Assembly: GCF_900109945.1 (NCBI RefSeq)
Contig: NZ_FOBX01000007.1
Span: 124,001 to 188,000, forward strand
DNA from: Bradyrhizobium sp. OK095
GTDB taxonomy: Bacteria; Pseudomonadota; Alphaproteobacteria; Rhizobiales; Xanthobacteraceae
DNA: 64,000 nucleotides
Direction: 5' to 3'
Below the pieces are notes generated by a model. That model saw only the letters and a list, made by a program, of their open reading frames with translations. It was not told the origin of the DNA and did not search any database. Position numbers and translations under genes: made by a program. Below, piece by piece: positions 7,647 to 21,219 of this stretch (its first letter is position 1; every line of letters starts with the position of its first letter).

Positions 7647-7694
7647 GGTTGGTACCTTGTCGTGCCCCGCCGGAGCGGGGCACAACGGCAGGCG

Positions 7695-8159
7695 TTACTC
7701 GGCGTCCGCGGCCATCCGCGCCTTGACGATCTTGTCCGGGTTCTGGACCGGCTCGCCGCGCTTGATCTTGTCGACGTTCTCCATGCCCTCGGTGACCTTG
7801 CCCCACACCGTGTACTGGTTGTCGAGGAAGCGGGCGTCGTCGAACACGATGAAGAACTGGCTGTCGCCGGAATCCGGGCTCGCGGCACGGGCCATCGAGG
7901 TGACGCCACGCACATGCGGCTCCTTGTTGAACTCGGCCTTCAGCTTCTGGCCCGAGCCGCCGGTGCCGGTGCCCTGCGGGCAGCCGGTCTGCGCCATGAA
8001 GCCCTCGATCACGCGGTGGAACACGATGCCGTCGTAAAAGCCCTCACGGACCAGCTCCTTGATGCGCGCGACATGGCCGGGCGCGAGGTCGGGGCGCATC
8101 TCGATGGTGACGGGGCCCTGCGTGGTCTCGAGGATCAAGGTGTTTTCGGTGACGCTCAT
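7695..8159 (-). CDS. ppiB: Cytoplasmic cyclophilin-type peptidyl-prolyl isomerase
   Basis: The 154-residue cyclophilin has no signal peptide and retains FHRVIEGFMAQTG, SMARAASPDSGDSQFFI and LDNQYTVWGKV, which contain the active-site Arg, Phe, Met and Gln of the family. It catalyses cis-trans isomerisation at Xaa-Pro bonds and here should act in the cytoplasm. A secreted paralogue lies just upstream at 8442-9017, so the pair probably arose by duplication. It is likely cotranscribed with queA. Confidence 0.92.
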   Translation of the reverse strand: MSVTENTLILETTQGPVTIEMRPDLAPGHVARIKELVREGFYDGIVFHRVIEGFMAQTGCPQGTGTGGSGQKLKAEFNKEPHVRGVTSMARAASPDSGDSQFFIVFDDARFLDNQYTVWGKVTEGMENVDKIKRGEPVQNPDKIVKARMAADAE

Positions 8160-8197
8160 GCTCGTCTCTCTTGTGTTGGAGGTGAAGTCTTGTCAGG

Positions 8198-8407
8198 TCA
8201 AACTTTGCGGCTACGGAACTGGATCGCGAACGGACGTCCCGCGGCGGCGCCGGCCATTGCATCGGTAAATGGCATCGGCGTGCAGCGTTGCAACGCCTCC
8301 ATCACCGCGATCCGGTATTGCAGCCGGTCGTTGTCGGAGGCCTCCGCGGATTGATAGGTAATCCTCGGACGGCCCAGAATGTTTCCGGCCCGGTTAAAGC
8401 TCAGGCG
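8198..8407 (-). pseudogene. Remnant of a small secreted-protein gene (C-terminal part)
   Basis: Between the two cyclophilin genes, the minus strand is open for 69 codons directly after an in-frame TGA (8408-8410), with no usable start at the front. The conceptual product reads ...LSFNRAGNILGRPRITYQ... and ends ...GRPFAIQFRSRKV. I recognise this as the C-terminal part of a small secreted Rhizobiales protein that normally has an N-terminal signal peptide. The 5' half is missing, so I call it a decayed gene; a short frame starting elsewhere cannot be excluded. Confidence 0.45.
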
Positions 8408-8441
8408 TCACGGCGCGCCATGAGCCTCTCCTTGCCCTCTC

Positions 8442-9017
8442 CTATTTGATGTCGGAGGCGACCTGCACCTTCACCATCTTGTCGGGATCGGTGACGCTGC
8501 CGCTGGGCGAGCCGGCCGGTGCCTTCTTCAGCTTGTCGACCACGTCCATGCCCTGCACGACCTCGCCAACCACGGTGTACTGGTTGTCGAGGCTGCCGCC
8601 GTCGGCGAACATGATGAAGAACTGCGAGTTGGCGGTGTCGACGCTGTCGCCGCGCCGGGCCATGCCGACGATGCCGCGTGCAAAATGCACCTTGGAGAAT
8701 TCCTGCTTCAGGTTCGGGTATTTCGAACCGCCGGTGCCGTTGAACTTCTCGCCGTCGCCGGTCTGAGCCATGAAGCCGTCCATCACGCGGTGGAACGGCA
8801 CGTTGTTGTAATAGCCCTCGCGCGCGAGCTGCTTGAGGCGCTCGGCGTGCTGCGGCGCCAGATCGGTGCGCAGCTTGATGACGATGCGGCCCTTGGTGGT
8901 GTCGATGACGAGCGCGTTGGCCTTGTCCAGGTTCGCCGGCAGCTGCTGCGCGACCGCAGGGACCGCACTGAAGAGCGCGACAAACATCGTGGCAAGAATT
9001 GCGAGACGACGGATCAT
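8442..9017 (-). CDS. ppiA: Periplasmic cyclophilin-type peptidyl-prolyl isomerase
   Basis: The 191-residue product starts with a Sec signal (hydrophobic core LAILATMFVALFSAV, cut near AVAQQ). A cyclophilin domain follows with FHRVMDGFMAQTG, MARRGDSVDTANSQFFIMF and LDNQYTVVGEV. It should help fold periplasmic or outer-membrane proteins. It lies between coaD and ppiB on the same strand, 37 bp after coaD. Compared with ppiB it has longer loops and a C-terminal V-Q-V-A-S-D-I-K tail. Confidence 0.92.
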   Translation of the reverse strand: MIRRLAILATMFVALFSAVPAVAQQLPANLDKANALVIDTTKGRIVIKLRTDLAPQHAERLKQLAREGYYNNVPFHRVMDGFMAQTGDGEKFNGTGGSKYPNLKQEFSKVHFARGIVGMARRGDSVDTANSQFFIMFADGGSLDNQYTVVGEVVQGMDVVDKLKKAPAGSPSGSVTDPDKMVKVQVASDIK

Positions 9018-9054
9018 GAGAACTCCGGATCAGATGAGATGAAGAAGAGCGCCG

Positions 9055-9552
9055 TTATCCGGCGAATTTGGCCTTGAGCAGGCTTGCTACGAGCGGCGGC
9101 ACGAACGTCGAAACATCTCCGCCCATCCCTGCGATCTGGCGCACCAAAGTGGCGGTGATCGGGCGGACCATGGGAGAAGCCGGCAGAAAGACCGTGTGCA
9201 CCTCCGGCGCCATGGCCTCGTTCATGCCGGCAAGCTGCATCTCGTAATCGAGGTCGGTGCCGTCGCGTAAGCCCCGAATCATGATGGTCGCGCCATGCTT
9301 CCGCGCCGCGGTCACGGACAGATCGTCAAACGTCACAGCTTCCAGCGCACAGCCGGCCTGGGCCGCCACCGGCCCGCAGACGTCCAGGAGCATCTTCAGC
9401 CGCTCCTCGGTCGAGAACAGCGGCTTCTTGCCGGGATGGACGCCGACCGCGACCACCAGCCTGTCGCACAGGGGAACGGCATGCCGGACGACGTCCAGAT
9501 GGCCGTTGGTGATGGGGTCGAAGGAACCCGGATAAAAGGCGATGCGCGGCAT
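9055..9552 (-). CDS. coaD: Phosphopantetheine adenylyltransferase
   Basis: CoaD makes dephospho-CoA from 4'-phosphopantetheine and ATP. The 165-residue protein has the nucleotidyltransferase motif FYPGSFDPITNGHLDVV (T/HxGH), the loop GVHPGKKPLFS, MIRGLRDGTDLDYE, and the late ATP-binding region ITATLVRQIAGMGGD (in place of ISSTxxR). The frame opens far upstream at 9771, but ATG 9552 with GGAGGG seven bases before it gives the correct length. Three 11-bp direct repeats lie about 50 bp upstream. Confidence 0.95.
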   Translation of the reverse strand: MPRIAFYPGSFDPITNGHLDVVRHAVPLCDRLVVAVGVHPGKKPLFSTEERLKMLLDVCGPVAAQAGCALEAVTFDDLSVTAARKHGATIMIRGLRDGTDLDYEMQLAGMNEAMAPEVHTVFLPASPMVRPITATLVRQIAGMGGDVSTFVPPLVASLLKAKFAG

Positions 9553-9597
9553 GGCCACCCTCCTACCGCGCCCGGCCCGGCCCGGCAAGCCGGGGAG

Positions 9598-9630
9598 GTT
9601 CCTTGCCGGTTTCTTGTCGGTTTCTTGCCG
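9598..9630. repeat. Three tandem 11-bp repeats upstream of coaD
   Basis: GTTCCTTGCCG (9598-9608), GTTTCTTGTCG (9609-9619) and GTTTCTTGCCG (9620-9630) follow directly on one another, one helical turn apart. They lie 46-78 bp upstream of the coaD start, where a regulator of coaD or of the divergent small gene could bind. I know no protein for this motif. Confidence 0.6.
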
Positions 9631-9823
9631 ATTTTTCCGCCAATCCCTGTCGGAAGGGCCCGGATTGTTTCGTCCTAGGGGCAGCCACGAAACAAACCGG
9701 ACCGCGAACGAAACCATTTCCCGTATCCGCGAAGACGTCCGGAAACTGGCCATGGTTACTAATCTGCCCAACGAACGACGGGCCGCGCACTGGGCGTAGC
9801 GGCCGCATCACAGGGGACCGTCA

Positions 9824-10084
9824 ATGATCAAGGCTCTTTCAGCGATCGCAATTGCTGCGTGTGTTGCTACTGCCCTCACCCTCCTGCCGGGCTTTGCACC
9901 GACCGTGGAAGCCAGCGTGCCGCAGCCGCTCGCCAAGGCCGACCGGCTCGACATTCGCACCATTGGCAAGGACTGCTCGCAGCAGGCTTGGCCGAATTTC
10001 GAAGCGTCCTGCCTGCGCCGTGCCGGCACCAAGACCAACGCTGTCCGCGAGGCTCGCCTCGTGACCGCCGACCGCACGCCGTAG
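9824..10084 (+). CDS. Small secreted hypothetical protein
   Basis: The 86-residue product has a Sec signal (IAIAACVATALTLLPGF, cut near VEA). A mature part of about 55 residues has two Cys (DCSQQAW and EASCLRR) that could form a disulfide. Small secreted proteins with a KGDRLD-like start and C-x-Q-x-x-W are frequent in Bradyrhizobium; function unknown. ATG 9824 has GGGGA eight bases upstream. It lies between divergent coaD and downstream kup. Confidence 0.65.
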   Translation: MIKALSAIAIAACVATALTLLPGFAPTVEASVPQPLAKADRLDIRTIGKDCSQQAWPNFEASCLRRAGTKTNAVREARLVTADRTP

Positions 10085-10119
10085 GCTCTGTCAGTTTCGC
10101 GTCAGGTACTCCCCGATAT

Positions 10120-10149
10120 AAAACCCAAGACAAAACCCAAGACAAAACC
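10120..10149. repeat. 12-bp tandem repeat, 2.5 copies
   Basis: AAAACCCAAGAC occurs at 10120-10131 and 10132-10143 and is begun a third time at 10144-10149. It is in the 156-bp gap between the small secreted protein gene and kup, likely within the kup promoter or leader region. Confidence 0.6.
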
Positions 10150-10217
10150 GATGGATATTTGCGACGTCCCGTCGCAGAGTGGGTGATGCTCGCGCTCGTC
10201 GGAATGGCCCGGCGGGC

Positions 10218-10238
10218 GCGATCCCATCGGGGGGTCGC
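10218..10238 (+). promoter_or_regulatory. Hairpin covering the kup ribosome-binding site
   Basis: GCGATCCC (10218-10225) can pair with GGGGTCGC (10231-10238), eight pairs with one wobble, around the loop ATCGG. The G-rich Shine-Dalgarno of kup lies inside the 3' arm, two bases before the TTG start, so folding would hide it. This could damp or tune translation of kup. Confidence 0.4.
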
Positions 10239-10240
10239 TT

Positions 10241-12151
10241 TTGTCCAGTACGCCCGCAGTCGCTTCCGGCCATCACCCTGATCCGCTGCCGATTGCCATG
10301 ACGATGGGCGCCCTCGGGGTGGTCTATGGCGATATCGGCACCAGCCCCCTCTACGCCCTGAAGGAAGCCGCCAAGGCGGCTGCCCATGGTGCGACAGTCG
10401 CTCCGGAAGCTGTCCTGGGCGTTGCCTCGCTGATCCTCTGGGCCCTGCTGCTGATCATCTCGCTGAAATACGCGCTGCTGATCCTGCGCGCGGACAACCG
10501 CGGTGAAGGCGGCATCGTCGCGCTGCTGGCGCTGCTGCATGCGCGCCACGCGCAGCCCGGCACCTGGCGCGCGCATCTTCTGGTCGTTGGCCTCATCGGC
10601 GCCGCGCTTCTCTACGGCGACGGCGCGATCACACCGGCGATCTCGGTGCTGTCAGCCATCGAAGGTCTCAAGGTCGACGCCCCCTCGCTCGCGCCTGTGG
10701 TGGTGCCCATTACCATCGCCATCCTGGTCGGGCTGTTCATGATCCAGAAACAGGGCGCCGGCTTCATCGGCCGCATCTTCGGGCCTGTCATGCTGGCCTG
10801 GTTCATCGTGCTCGCCGCGCTTGGCATCCACGGCATCGTCAAGGCGCCGGCGGTGCTGGCGGCGCTCAGCCCGCTCTATGCCTTCGACTTCCTGATCCAC
10901 CAGGACTTTCACGTCTCCTTCGCGATCCTCGGCGCCGCCTTCCTCGCCGTGACCGGGGGCGAAGCCATGTACGCCGACATGGGCCATTTCGGCCGCCTGC
11001 CGATCCGGCTCGCCTGGTTCGCGATCTGCCTGCCCGCGCTGGTGCTGAACTATTTTGGGCAGGCCGCACTTCTGATCACCGATCCGACGATGATCGAGAA
11101 CCCGTTCTTCCAGCTCTGCCCTGATTTTCTGCACTATCCGCTGGTGGCCTTCTCCGCGGTCGCAACCGTGATCGCCTCGCAGGCAATCATCTCCGGCGTG
11201 TTCTCGCTGACCCAGCAATCGATCCAGCTCGGCTTCCTGCCGCGAATGCAGATCCGCCACACCACCAGCGATGCGATCGGCCAGATCTACGTGCCGCTGG
11301 TGAACTGGCTGCTCGCCGCCGCAACGCTCGGCGCGGTCCTCAGCTTCGGCACCTCGGAGGCGCTGGCCGGCGCCTATGGCATCGCGGTGTCGCTGCTGAT
11401 GGCGATCACCACATTGCTCGCCGCCCTGGTTGCCATCCAGTGGGGCTATTCGCCGTGGCTGGTCGTCGCCGTCAACGGCTTCTTCTTCGTGATCGACGTG
11501 ATCTTCTTCTCCGCCAATTCGATCAAGCTGTTTGAGGGCGGCTGGTTTCCGCTGCTGCTCGCAGCCCTCGTCGCCTTCATGATGATGACCTGGCGCAGCG
11601 GCGTGAAGCTGGTCGAAGCCGCACGCGGAAAACTGCGGCAGCCCGAGGAGGACCTGATCGAGACCGCGGTGAACAAGTGCAGCGCCAGGCTGCCGGGCAC
11701 CGCCGTGTTCCTGGCGTCGGCGCCGAACGGCGTGCCGCTGGCGCTGACGCAATTCGTCAAGCACAACCACGTCCTGCACGAACGCATCATCCTCGTCACA
11801 GTGCTGATCGAAGAATCCCCGCACGTCACCGAGACGGACCGCGCCGAGGTGATCGAGATCATCACCGGCATCACCCGCGTGGTCCTGCATTACGGCTTCA
11901 TGCAGAACCCGACGATTTATGAGGGACTGACGCTCGCTTGCCGCCAGGGCAAGCTGCCCGGCATCGACCTCTCCGACATCACCTATTATGTCGGCCGCGA
12001 GACCATCATCCCGAGCGAGGACATTCCCGGCATGTGGGTCTGGCGCGAAGCCCTGTTCGCCTTCCTCCAGCGCAACGCCGAACGCTCGGCGGCGTTCTTC
12101 GGCGTGCCGACCAAGCAGGTGGTGGAGTTCGGCACGGAGTTGGAGATTTAG
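10241..12151 (+). CDS. kup: KUP-family potassium uptake protein
   Basis: The 636-residue inner-membrane protein takes up K+, probably with protons. It has the family signature GALGVVYGDIGTSPLYALKE at the start of the first transmembrane helix. About a dozen hydrophobic helices follow up to residue ~450, then a cytoplasmic C-terminal domain of about 180 residues ending VPTKQVVEFGTELEI, typical of Kup. The start is TTG 10241, read from the family-like N-terminus and the G-rich stretch before it; a hairpin may cover that site. The repeat at 12160-12194 probably ends transcription between it and convergent gyrA. Confidence 0.93.
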   Translation: MSSTPAVASGHHPDPLPIAMTMGALGVVYGDIGTSPLYALKEAAKAAAHGATVAPEAVLGVASLILWALLLIISLKYALLILRADNRGEGGIVALLALLHARHAQPGTWRAHLLVVGLIGAALLYGDGAITPAISVLSAIEGLKVDAPSLAPVVVPITIAILVGLFMIQKQGAGFIGRIFGPVMLAWFIVLAALGIHGIVKAPAVLAALSPLYAFDFLIHQDFHVSFAILGAAFLAVTGGEAMYADMGHFGRLPIRLAWFAICLPALVLNYFGQAALLITDPTMIENPFFQLCPDFLHYPLVAFSAVATVIASQAIISGVFSLTQQSIQLGFLPRMQIRHTTSDAIGQIYVPLVNWLLAAATLGAVLSFGTSEALAGAYGIAVSLLMAITTLLAALVAIQWGYSPWLVVAVNGFFFVIDVIFFSANSIKLFEGGWFPLLLAALVAFMMMTWRSGVKLVEAARGKLRQPEEDLIETAVNKCSARLPGTAVFLASAPNGVPLALTQFVKHNHVLHERIILVTVLIEESPHVTETDRAEVIEIITGITRVVLHYGFMQNPTIYEGLTLACRQGKLPGIDLSDITYYVGRETIIPSEDIPGMWVWREALFAFLQRNAERSAAFFGVPTKQVVEFGTELEI

Positions 12152-12159
12152 AGAAGTTC

Positions 12160-12194
12160 GTAGCCCGGATTGAGCTGCGCTCCATCCGGGTTAC
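12160..12194. terminator. Palindrome between convergent kup and gyrA
   Basis: GTAGCCCGGAT (12160-12170) and ATCCGGGTTAC (12184-12194) can pair over 11 positions with one wobble, around a 13-base loop. Elements with GTAGCCCGGAT...ATCCGGGTTAC are a common interspersed repeat in Bradyrhizobium. Located 9 bp after the kup stop and 14 bp after the gyrA stop, it could act as a terminator in both directions, although no T run is present. Confidence 0.5.
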
Positions 12195-12207
12195 GAGGGG
12201 TGACGTA

Positions 12208-14952
<2,745 letters not shown>

Positions 14953-15309
14953 AGGGGAATCCGGTGAAATTTTATCTGGGAATCATATAGCGCATCGAGA
15001 CCCTGATAACCACCCTTGCAAGCTCTTGGGAAGCGGTTTTTCCGTTTGTTTTTCCAACAACTTAAGGCCTTGCAAGCGGCGCTTGGACGGCCCCGGAAGC
15101 GTCCCTCCGAAATCACCTTGGACACCCCGGTAAATCGCGCGTCGAATGCATCCCGTCAGCCCGTTTGCCCTGGCACAATCCAAGCTCACCCCCAACATGA
15201 AGCGGGCCCGGAAATCCCGAGCCCGTCCTGCCGATTAGTTGGATTTGCTCACACGACGTGAGAAGCGCCGCCCAATCGAGCAGGCGCGTTCCCGTCGTTT
15301 GGTCCGTTC
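14953..15309. other. Intergenic region gyrA/ssb
   Basis: 357 bp with no convincing gene. It should hold the gyrA promoter (minus strand) and the end of the ssb transcript. The only clear structure is CGGGCCCGG (15203-15211) with CCGAGCCCG (15217-15225), a 9-bp inverted repeat with one wobble that could terminate ssb, though no T run follows it. Confidence 0.5.
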
Positions 15310-15807
15310 TCAGAACGGGATGTCGTCGTCCATGTCGTTGCTGCGGCCACCACCGCCGCCAGCGGCCACGGCGCGGCGCGGCGCGCTGCTGACGGGACCG
15401 GAGGAGCCGAAATCACCGCCCGGCTCGTCGCCGAAGCTGCCGCCTGCCCCGCCGCTACGGCCGTCGAGCATCGTCAGGGTCGAGTTGAAGCCCTGGAGCA
15501 CGACCTCAGTCGAATACTTCTCGACGCCGGCCTGGTCGGTCCATTTGCGGGTCTGGAGCGCGCCCTCGATGTAAACCTTGGCGCCCTTCTTCAGGTACTG
15601 CTCGGCAACCTTGCAGAGCCCCTCGTTGAAGATCACGACGCGGTGCCACTCGGTCTTTTCCTTGCGCTCGCCGCTGTTCTTGTCGCGCCAGGTCTCCGAG
15701 GTGGCGATGCTCAAATTCGCGATCGGCCGCCCGTCCTGGGTGCGGCGGATTTCAGGATCCTTGCCGAGATTTCCAACCAGAATGACCTTGTTGACGCTTC
15801 CCGCCAT
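15310..15807 (-). CDS. ssb: Single-stranded DNA-binding protein
   Basis: The 165-residue SSB has an N-terminal OB fold of about 110 residues (VNKVILVGNLGKDPEIR ... KVYIEGALQTRKW). A Gly/Ser-rich linker follows, ending in the acidic tip DMDDDIPF that recruits repair and replication proteins. ATG 15807 follows GGAGAG; the frame opens slightly earlier at 15825. An SOS box overlaps the predicted -35 element of its promoter, so expression should rise after DNA damage. Confidence 0.96.
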   Translation of the reverse strand: MAGSVNKVILVGNLGKDPEIRRTQDGRPIANLSIATSETWRDKNSGERKEKTEWHRVVIFNEGLCKVAEQYLKKGAKVYIEGALQTRKWTDQAGVEKYSTEVVLQGFNSTLTMLDGRSGGAGGSFGDEPGGDFGSSGPVSSAPRRAVAAGGGGGRSNDMDDDIPF

Positions 15808-15938
15808 CGCCGCTCTCCACTCCAAATGCCACTGAATTCATAAGGCCGGGCCGCGCCCAGCGGTCCTCTGCAACCTGTTGAGGCGACCCTATACGCTTGC
15901 GAGGACCGATCAGCCCATCAGCCCTCAGGTTATCCCCA

Positions 15939-15976
15939 TATATAGCATCGCTCGACGGTTTGTTCCAGATTTGTTC
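15939..15976 (-). promoter_or_regulatory. ssb promoter with LexA (SOS) box
   Basis: On the plus strand, GTTC-N7-GTTC is seen at 15962-15976, the direct-repeat SOS box of alphaproteobacteria. Read on the minus strand, TGGAAC (15967-15962) and TATATA (15944-15939) are 17 bp apart and would form the ssb promoter, so LexA would block the -35 region. The spacing to the ssb start is about 130 bp. The motif alone is expected about twice by chance in 64 kb (both orientations), but ssb is an expected SOS gene. Confidence 0.7.
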
Positions 15977-16253
15977 TTGCGGGCAAGAGCGCTGAATGTG
16001 GGGGCCCGATCGGGCTCCTGTCCCCAGGAAAGGCTCGCGTCGGATGGCCCTCTGCCGGGTTCCCGCGGAGGAGAAAAACCGTATAACATTCATCGAGTTG
16101 CATATTATTCAGTCGGCTACCGAGTGTTGCATTTCGGAGACGGACTCTGCCCTCTTGTTCGGCTACGGTTGAGTCGGAATTAGTTTGCACGGGCGTCGCG
16201 CCTGATCACCGCTTCGGGGATTTCAAGAAGCGGACGAAACTGGGGAGACTGCA

Positions 16254-17015
16254 ATGAACAAGATTTTGATTGGTGCAATCGGCGCCGTGGCGTTGGGCCT
16301 GTCGGCTCCCGCAAGCGCTGCGGATCTCGCGGCACGTCCCTATACCAAGGCGCCGCCGATGATCGCCGCCATCTACGACTGGAGCGGCTTCTACATCGGC
16401 ATCAACGGCGGCGGCGGTTCGAGCCACAAGTGCTGGGACTTCGTCTCGCCGACCCTCGGCACACTCGTCGCTGATGGCTGCCACAATGCAACCGGCGGCA
16501 CGGTCGGCGGCCAGGTCGGCTACCGCTGGCAGTCCGCCAATTGGGTGTTCGGCCTCGAAGGCCAGGGCAACTGGGCCGACTTTTCGGGCGACAACGTCGG
16601 CACATTCAACGGCGCCCAACGCGACCGCTCCAAGATCGACGCCTTCGGCCTGATCACGGGCCAGGTCGGCTATGCCTGGAACAACGTGCTGTTCTATGTG
16701 AAGGGCGGCGCCGCGGTGGTTGCCGACAAGTACAGCATCTTCACCGCGCCCGGCTTCGCCGGTGCCGGCACCCTGCTCGCTTCGACCAGCGAAACCCGCT
16801 GGGGCGGCACGGTCGGCGCCGGCTTCGAGTTTGGCTTCGCGCCAAACTGGTCGGTCGGCGTCGAGTACGACCACATCTTCCTGGGCAACCGGACCCTGAC
16901 GCTCAACACGCCAGGCGGCGCTGCCTTCCAGAGCGATCGCATCAAACAGGACGTCGATATCGGCCTGATCCGCGTGAACTATCGCTGGGGCGGTCCGGTG
17001 ATCGCGAAATACTGA
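16254..17015 (+). CDS. Omp25/RopB-type outer-membrane beta-barrel protein
   Basis: The 253-residue product has a Sec signal cut after ASA, then AADLAARPYTKAP, a start shared with the next gene. It has the alternating Gly/aromatic strands of the small 8-stranded OmpA/Omp25-like barrel, ending in a C-terminal aromatic strand motif (NYRWGGPVIAKY). These proteins are abundant surface proteins of Rhizobiales; specific function unknown. GGGAG eight bases before ATG 16254 supports the start. A strong terminator follows. Confidence 0.85.
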   Translation: MNKILIGAIGAVALGLSAPASAADLAARPYTKAPPMIAAIYDWSGFYIGINGGGGSSHKCWDFVSPTLGTLVADGCHNATGGTVGGQVGYRWQSANWVFGLEGQGNWADFSGDNVGTFNGAQRDRSKIDAFGLITGQVGYAWNNVLFYVKGGAAVVADKYSIFTAPGFAGAGTLLASTSETRWGGTVGAGFEFGFAPNWSVGVEYDHIFLGNRTLTLNTPGGAAFQSDRIKQDVDIGLIRVNYRWGGPVIAKY

Positions 17016-17041
17016 TATCCCTCTGATATCATTTTGAGATC

Positions 17042-17067
17042 AAAGGCCGGCCTCGCGCCGGCCTTTT
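17042..17067 (+). terminator. Intrinsic terminator of the first porin gene
   Basis: AAAGGCCGGC (17042-17051) pairs with GCCGGCCTTT (17057-17066) around loop CTCGC and runs into TTTT. A near-identical hairpin ends the next porin gene at 17968-17992, which supports tandem duplication of the gene with its terminator. Confidence 0.85.
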
Positions 17068-17071
17068 CGTT

Positions 17072-17097
17072 TTCCTGTGTGCAGTTCCTGTGTGCAG
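17072..17097. repeat. 13-bp tandem duplication
   Basis: TTCCTGTGTGCAG occurs twice back to back (17072-17084 and 17085-17097) in the 248-bp region between the two porin genes. It lies near the expected promoter of the second gene. No function is evident. Confidence 0.6.
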
Positions 17098-17264
17098 GAG
17101 GAACAGTATGTCAGCTACTGTTACGTTTTGCATCTGTTGTGGCTTTTGAGAGACACAACTTGCAGCTTTACTGGTGTAGACCGACGGCAGTTGGACCAAC
17201 GCGTCCGCTGCCCTTCCAATGCACGGAAGGCAATATCAGAAACCGGGACTGGGATTTGTTGAAA

Positions 17265-17933
17265 ATGAAGAAGGTTTTGTTGGCTTCGGCCTGTTTGTTC
17301 GCTCTCGCCGCTCCGGCTTCGGCCGCCGATCTCGCGGCGCGCCCCTACACCAAGGCGCCGGTGGCTATGGCCTCGGTCTACAACTGGACCGGCTTCTACC
17401 TCGGTATCGTCGGTGGCGGCGCCTGGGAAGATTCGAGCAGCCCGCGCATGCAGGGCGGCTTCGTCGGCGGCACCGCCGGCTACAACTGGCAGACCGGCAA
17501 CGTCGTGTTCGGCGTTGAGGCTGATGGCGCCTGGGCCGACGTCAACGCCTCGGCGTCCGCGCTCGGCATCACCGTATCCTCCAAGACCGACGCGCTCGGC
17601 ACCGTCCGCGGCCGCATCGGCTACGCCGTCAACCAGGTTCTGTTCTACGGCACCGGTGGTTACGCCTGGATCGACAACAAGCTCAGCGTCAGCGCGCTCG
17701 GCCTGACCGTCTCCGACAGCAAGTGGCACTCCGGCTGGACCGTCGGCGCCGGCGTCGAGGCGTTCATCGCTCCGCAGTGGTCGATCAAGGGCGAGTATCT
17801 CTATCGCAGCCTCGGCGGCGAGACGTACTTCTCCGGCATCGGCGCTCCCATCAACTCGGGCTCGCTCAACTTCCACACCGTGCAGTTCGGCGTGAACTAT
17901 CACTTCAGCGGCCCCGTGGTTGCGAAGTACTGA
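17265..17933 (+). CDS. Omp25/RopB-type outer-membrane beta-barrel protein, second copy
   Basis: The 222-residue product has a signal peptide (LLASACLFALAAPASA) and the same mature start AADLAARPYTKAP as the preceding gene. It has the barrel pattern (YNWTGFYLGIVGGG ... FYGTGGYAW) and the C-terminal strand GPVVAKY. The frame opens far upstream at 17034, but only ATG 17265 gives a signal peptide. It is clearly a tandem paralogue of 16254-17015, shorter by about 30 residues in the loops. It has its own leader and terminator, so is probably transcribed separately. Confidence 0.85.
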   Translation: MKKVLLASACLFALAAPASAADLAARPYTKAPVAMASVYNWTGFYLGIVGGGAWEDSSSPRMQGGFVGGTAGYNWQTGNVVFGVEADGAWADVNASASALGITVSSKTDALGTVRGRIGYAVNQVLFYGTGGYAWIDNKLSVSALGLTVSDSKWHSGWTVGAGVEAFIAPQWSIKGEYLYRSLGGETYFSGIGAPINSGSLNFHTVQFGVNYHFSGPVVAKY

Positions 17934-17967
17934 GTTCAGTACTTAGCTTCAACGCCATTCGCGTACG

Positions 17968-17992
17968 AAAGGCCGGCCTTGTGCCGGCCTTT
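17968..17992 (+). terminator. Intrinsic terminator of the second porin gene
   Basis: AAAGGCCGGC (17968-17977) pairs with GCCGGCCTTT (17983-17992) around loop CTTGT, followed by a T-rich stretch. Confidence 0.8.
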
Positions 17993-18103
17993 CTGTTTGT
18001 CGTGCACGTTTCGCGCGGTTCCCCCTTCCCCGCTCCTGCCAGATGCCGCCAGCGCACCAACAATCCGTTGACGATTCGCAAGTCCCACTGGAAATCTGCC
18101 CCC

Positions 18104-18118
18104 GTTCTTCCTACGTTC
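18104..18118 (+). promoter_or_regulatory. LexA (SOS) box of uvrA
   Basis: GTTC-N7-GTTC is present 98 bp before the uvrA ATG. A TTGACG at 18068-18073 could be the -35 element of a promoter starting near this box, so LexA bound here would cover the transcription start. As uvrA is an established SOS gene in alphaproteobacteria, the match is credible despite the short motif. Confidence 0.65.
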
Positions 18119-18215
18119 GCTGACAACCCCATCGGCGCCGATCCCGGTTCCGGGCGAAGCGCGCCTTTATGTTGGCGCGATCGCGCACCTTTGGGATTCC
18201 TTGAGGGCAACCCGG

Positions 18216-21191
<2,976 letters not shown>

Positions 21192-21219
21192 CGCGCTGCC
21201 GCCACGGTTCTCCGCCACT

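Noticed and set aside
10652..11890. 412-residue frame antisense to kup
   Set aside because: Antisense artefact of the kup gene with no recognisable domain.
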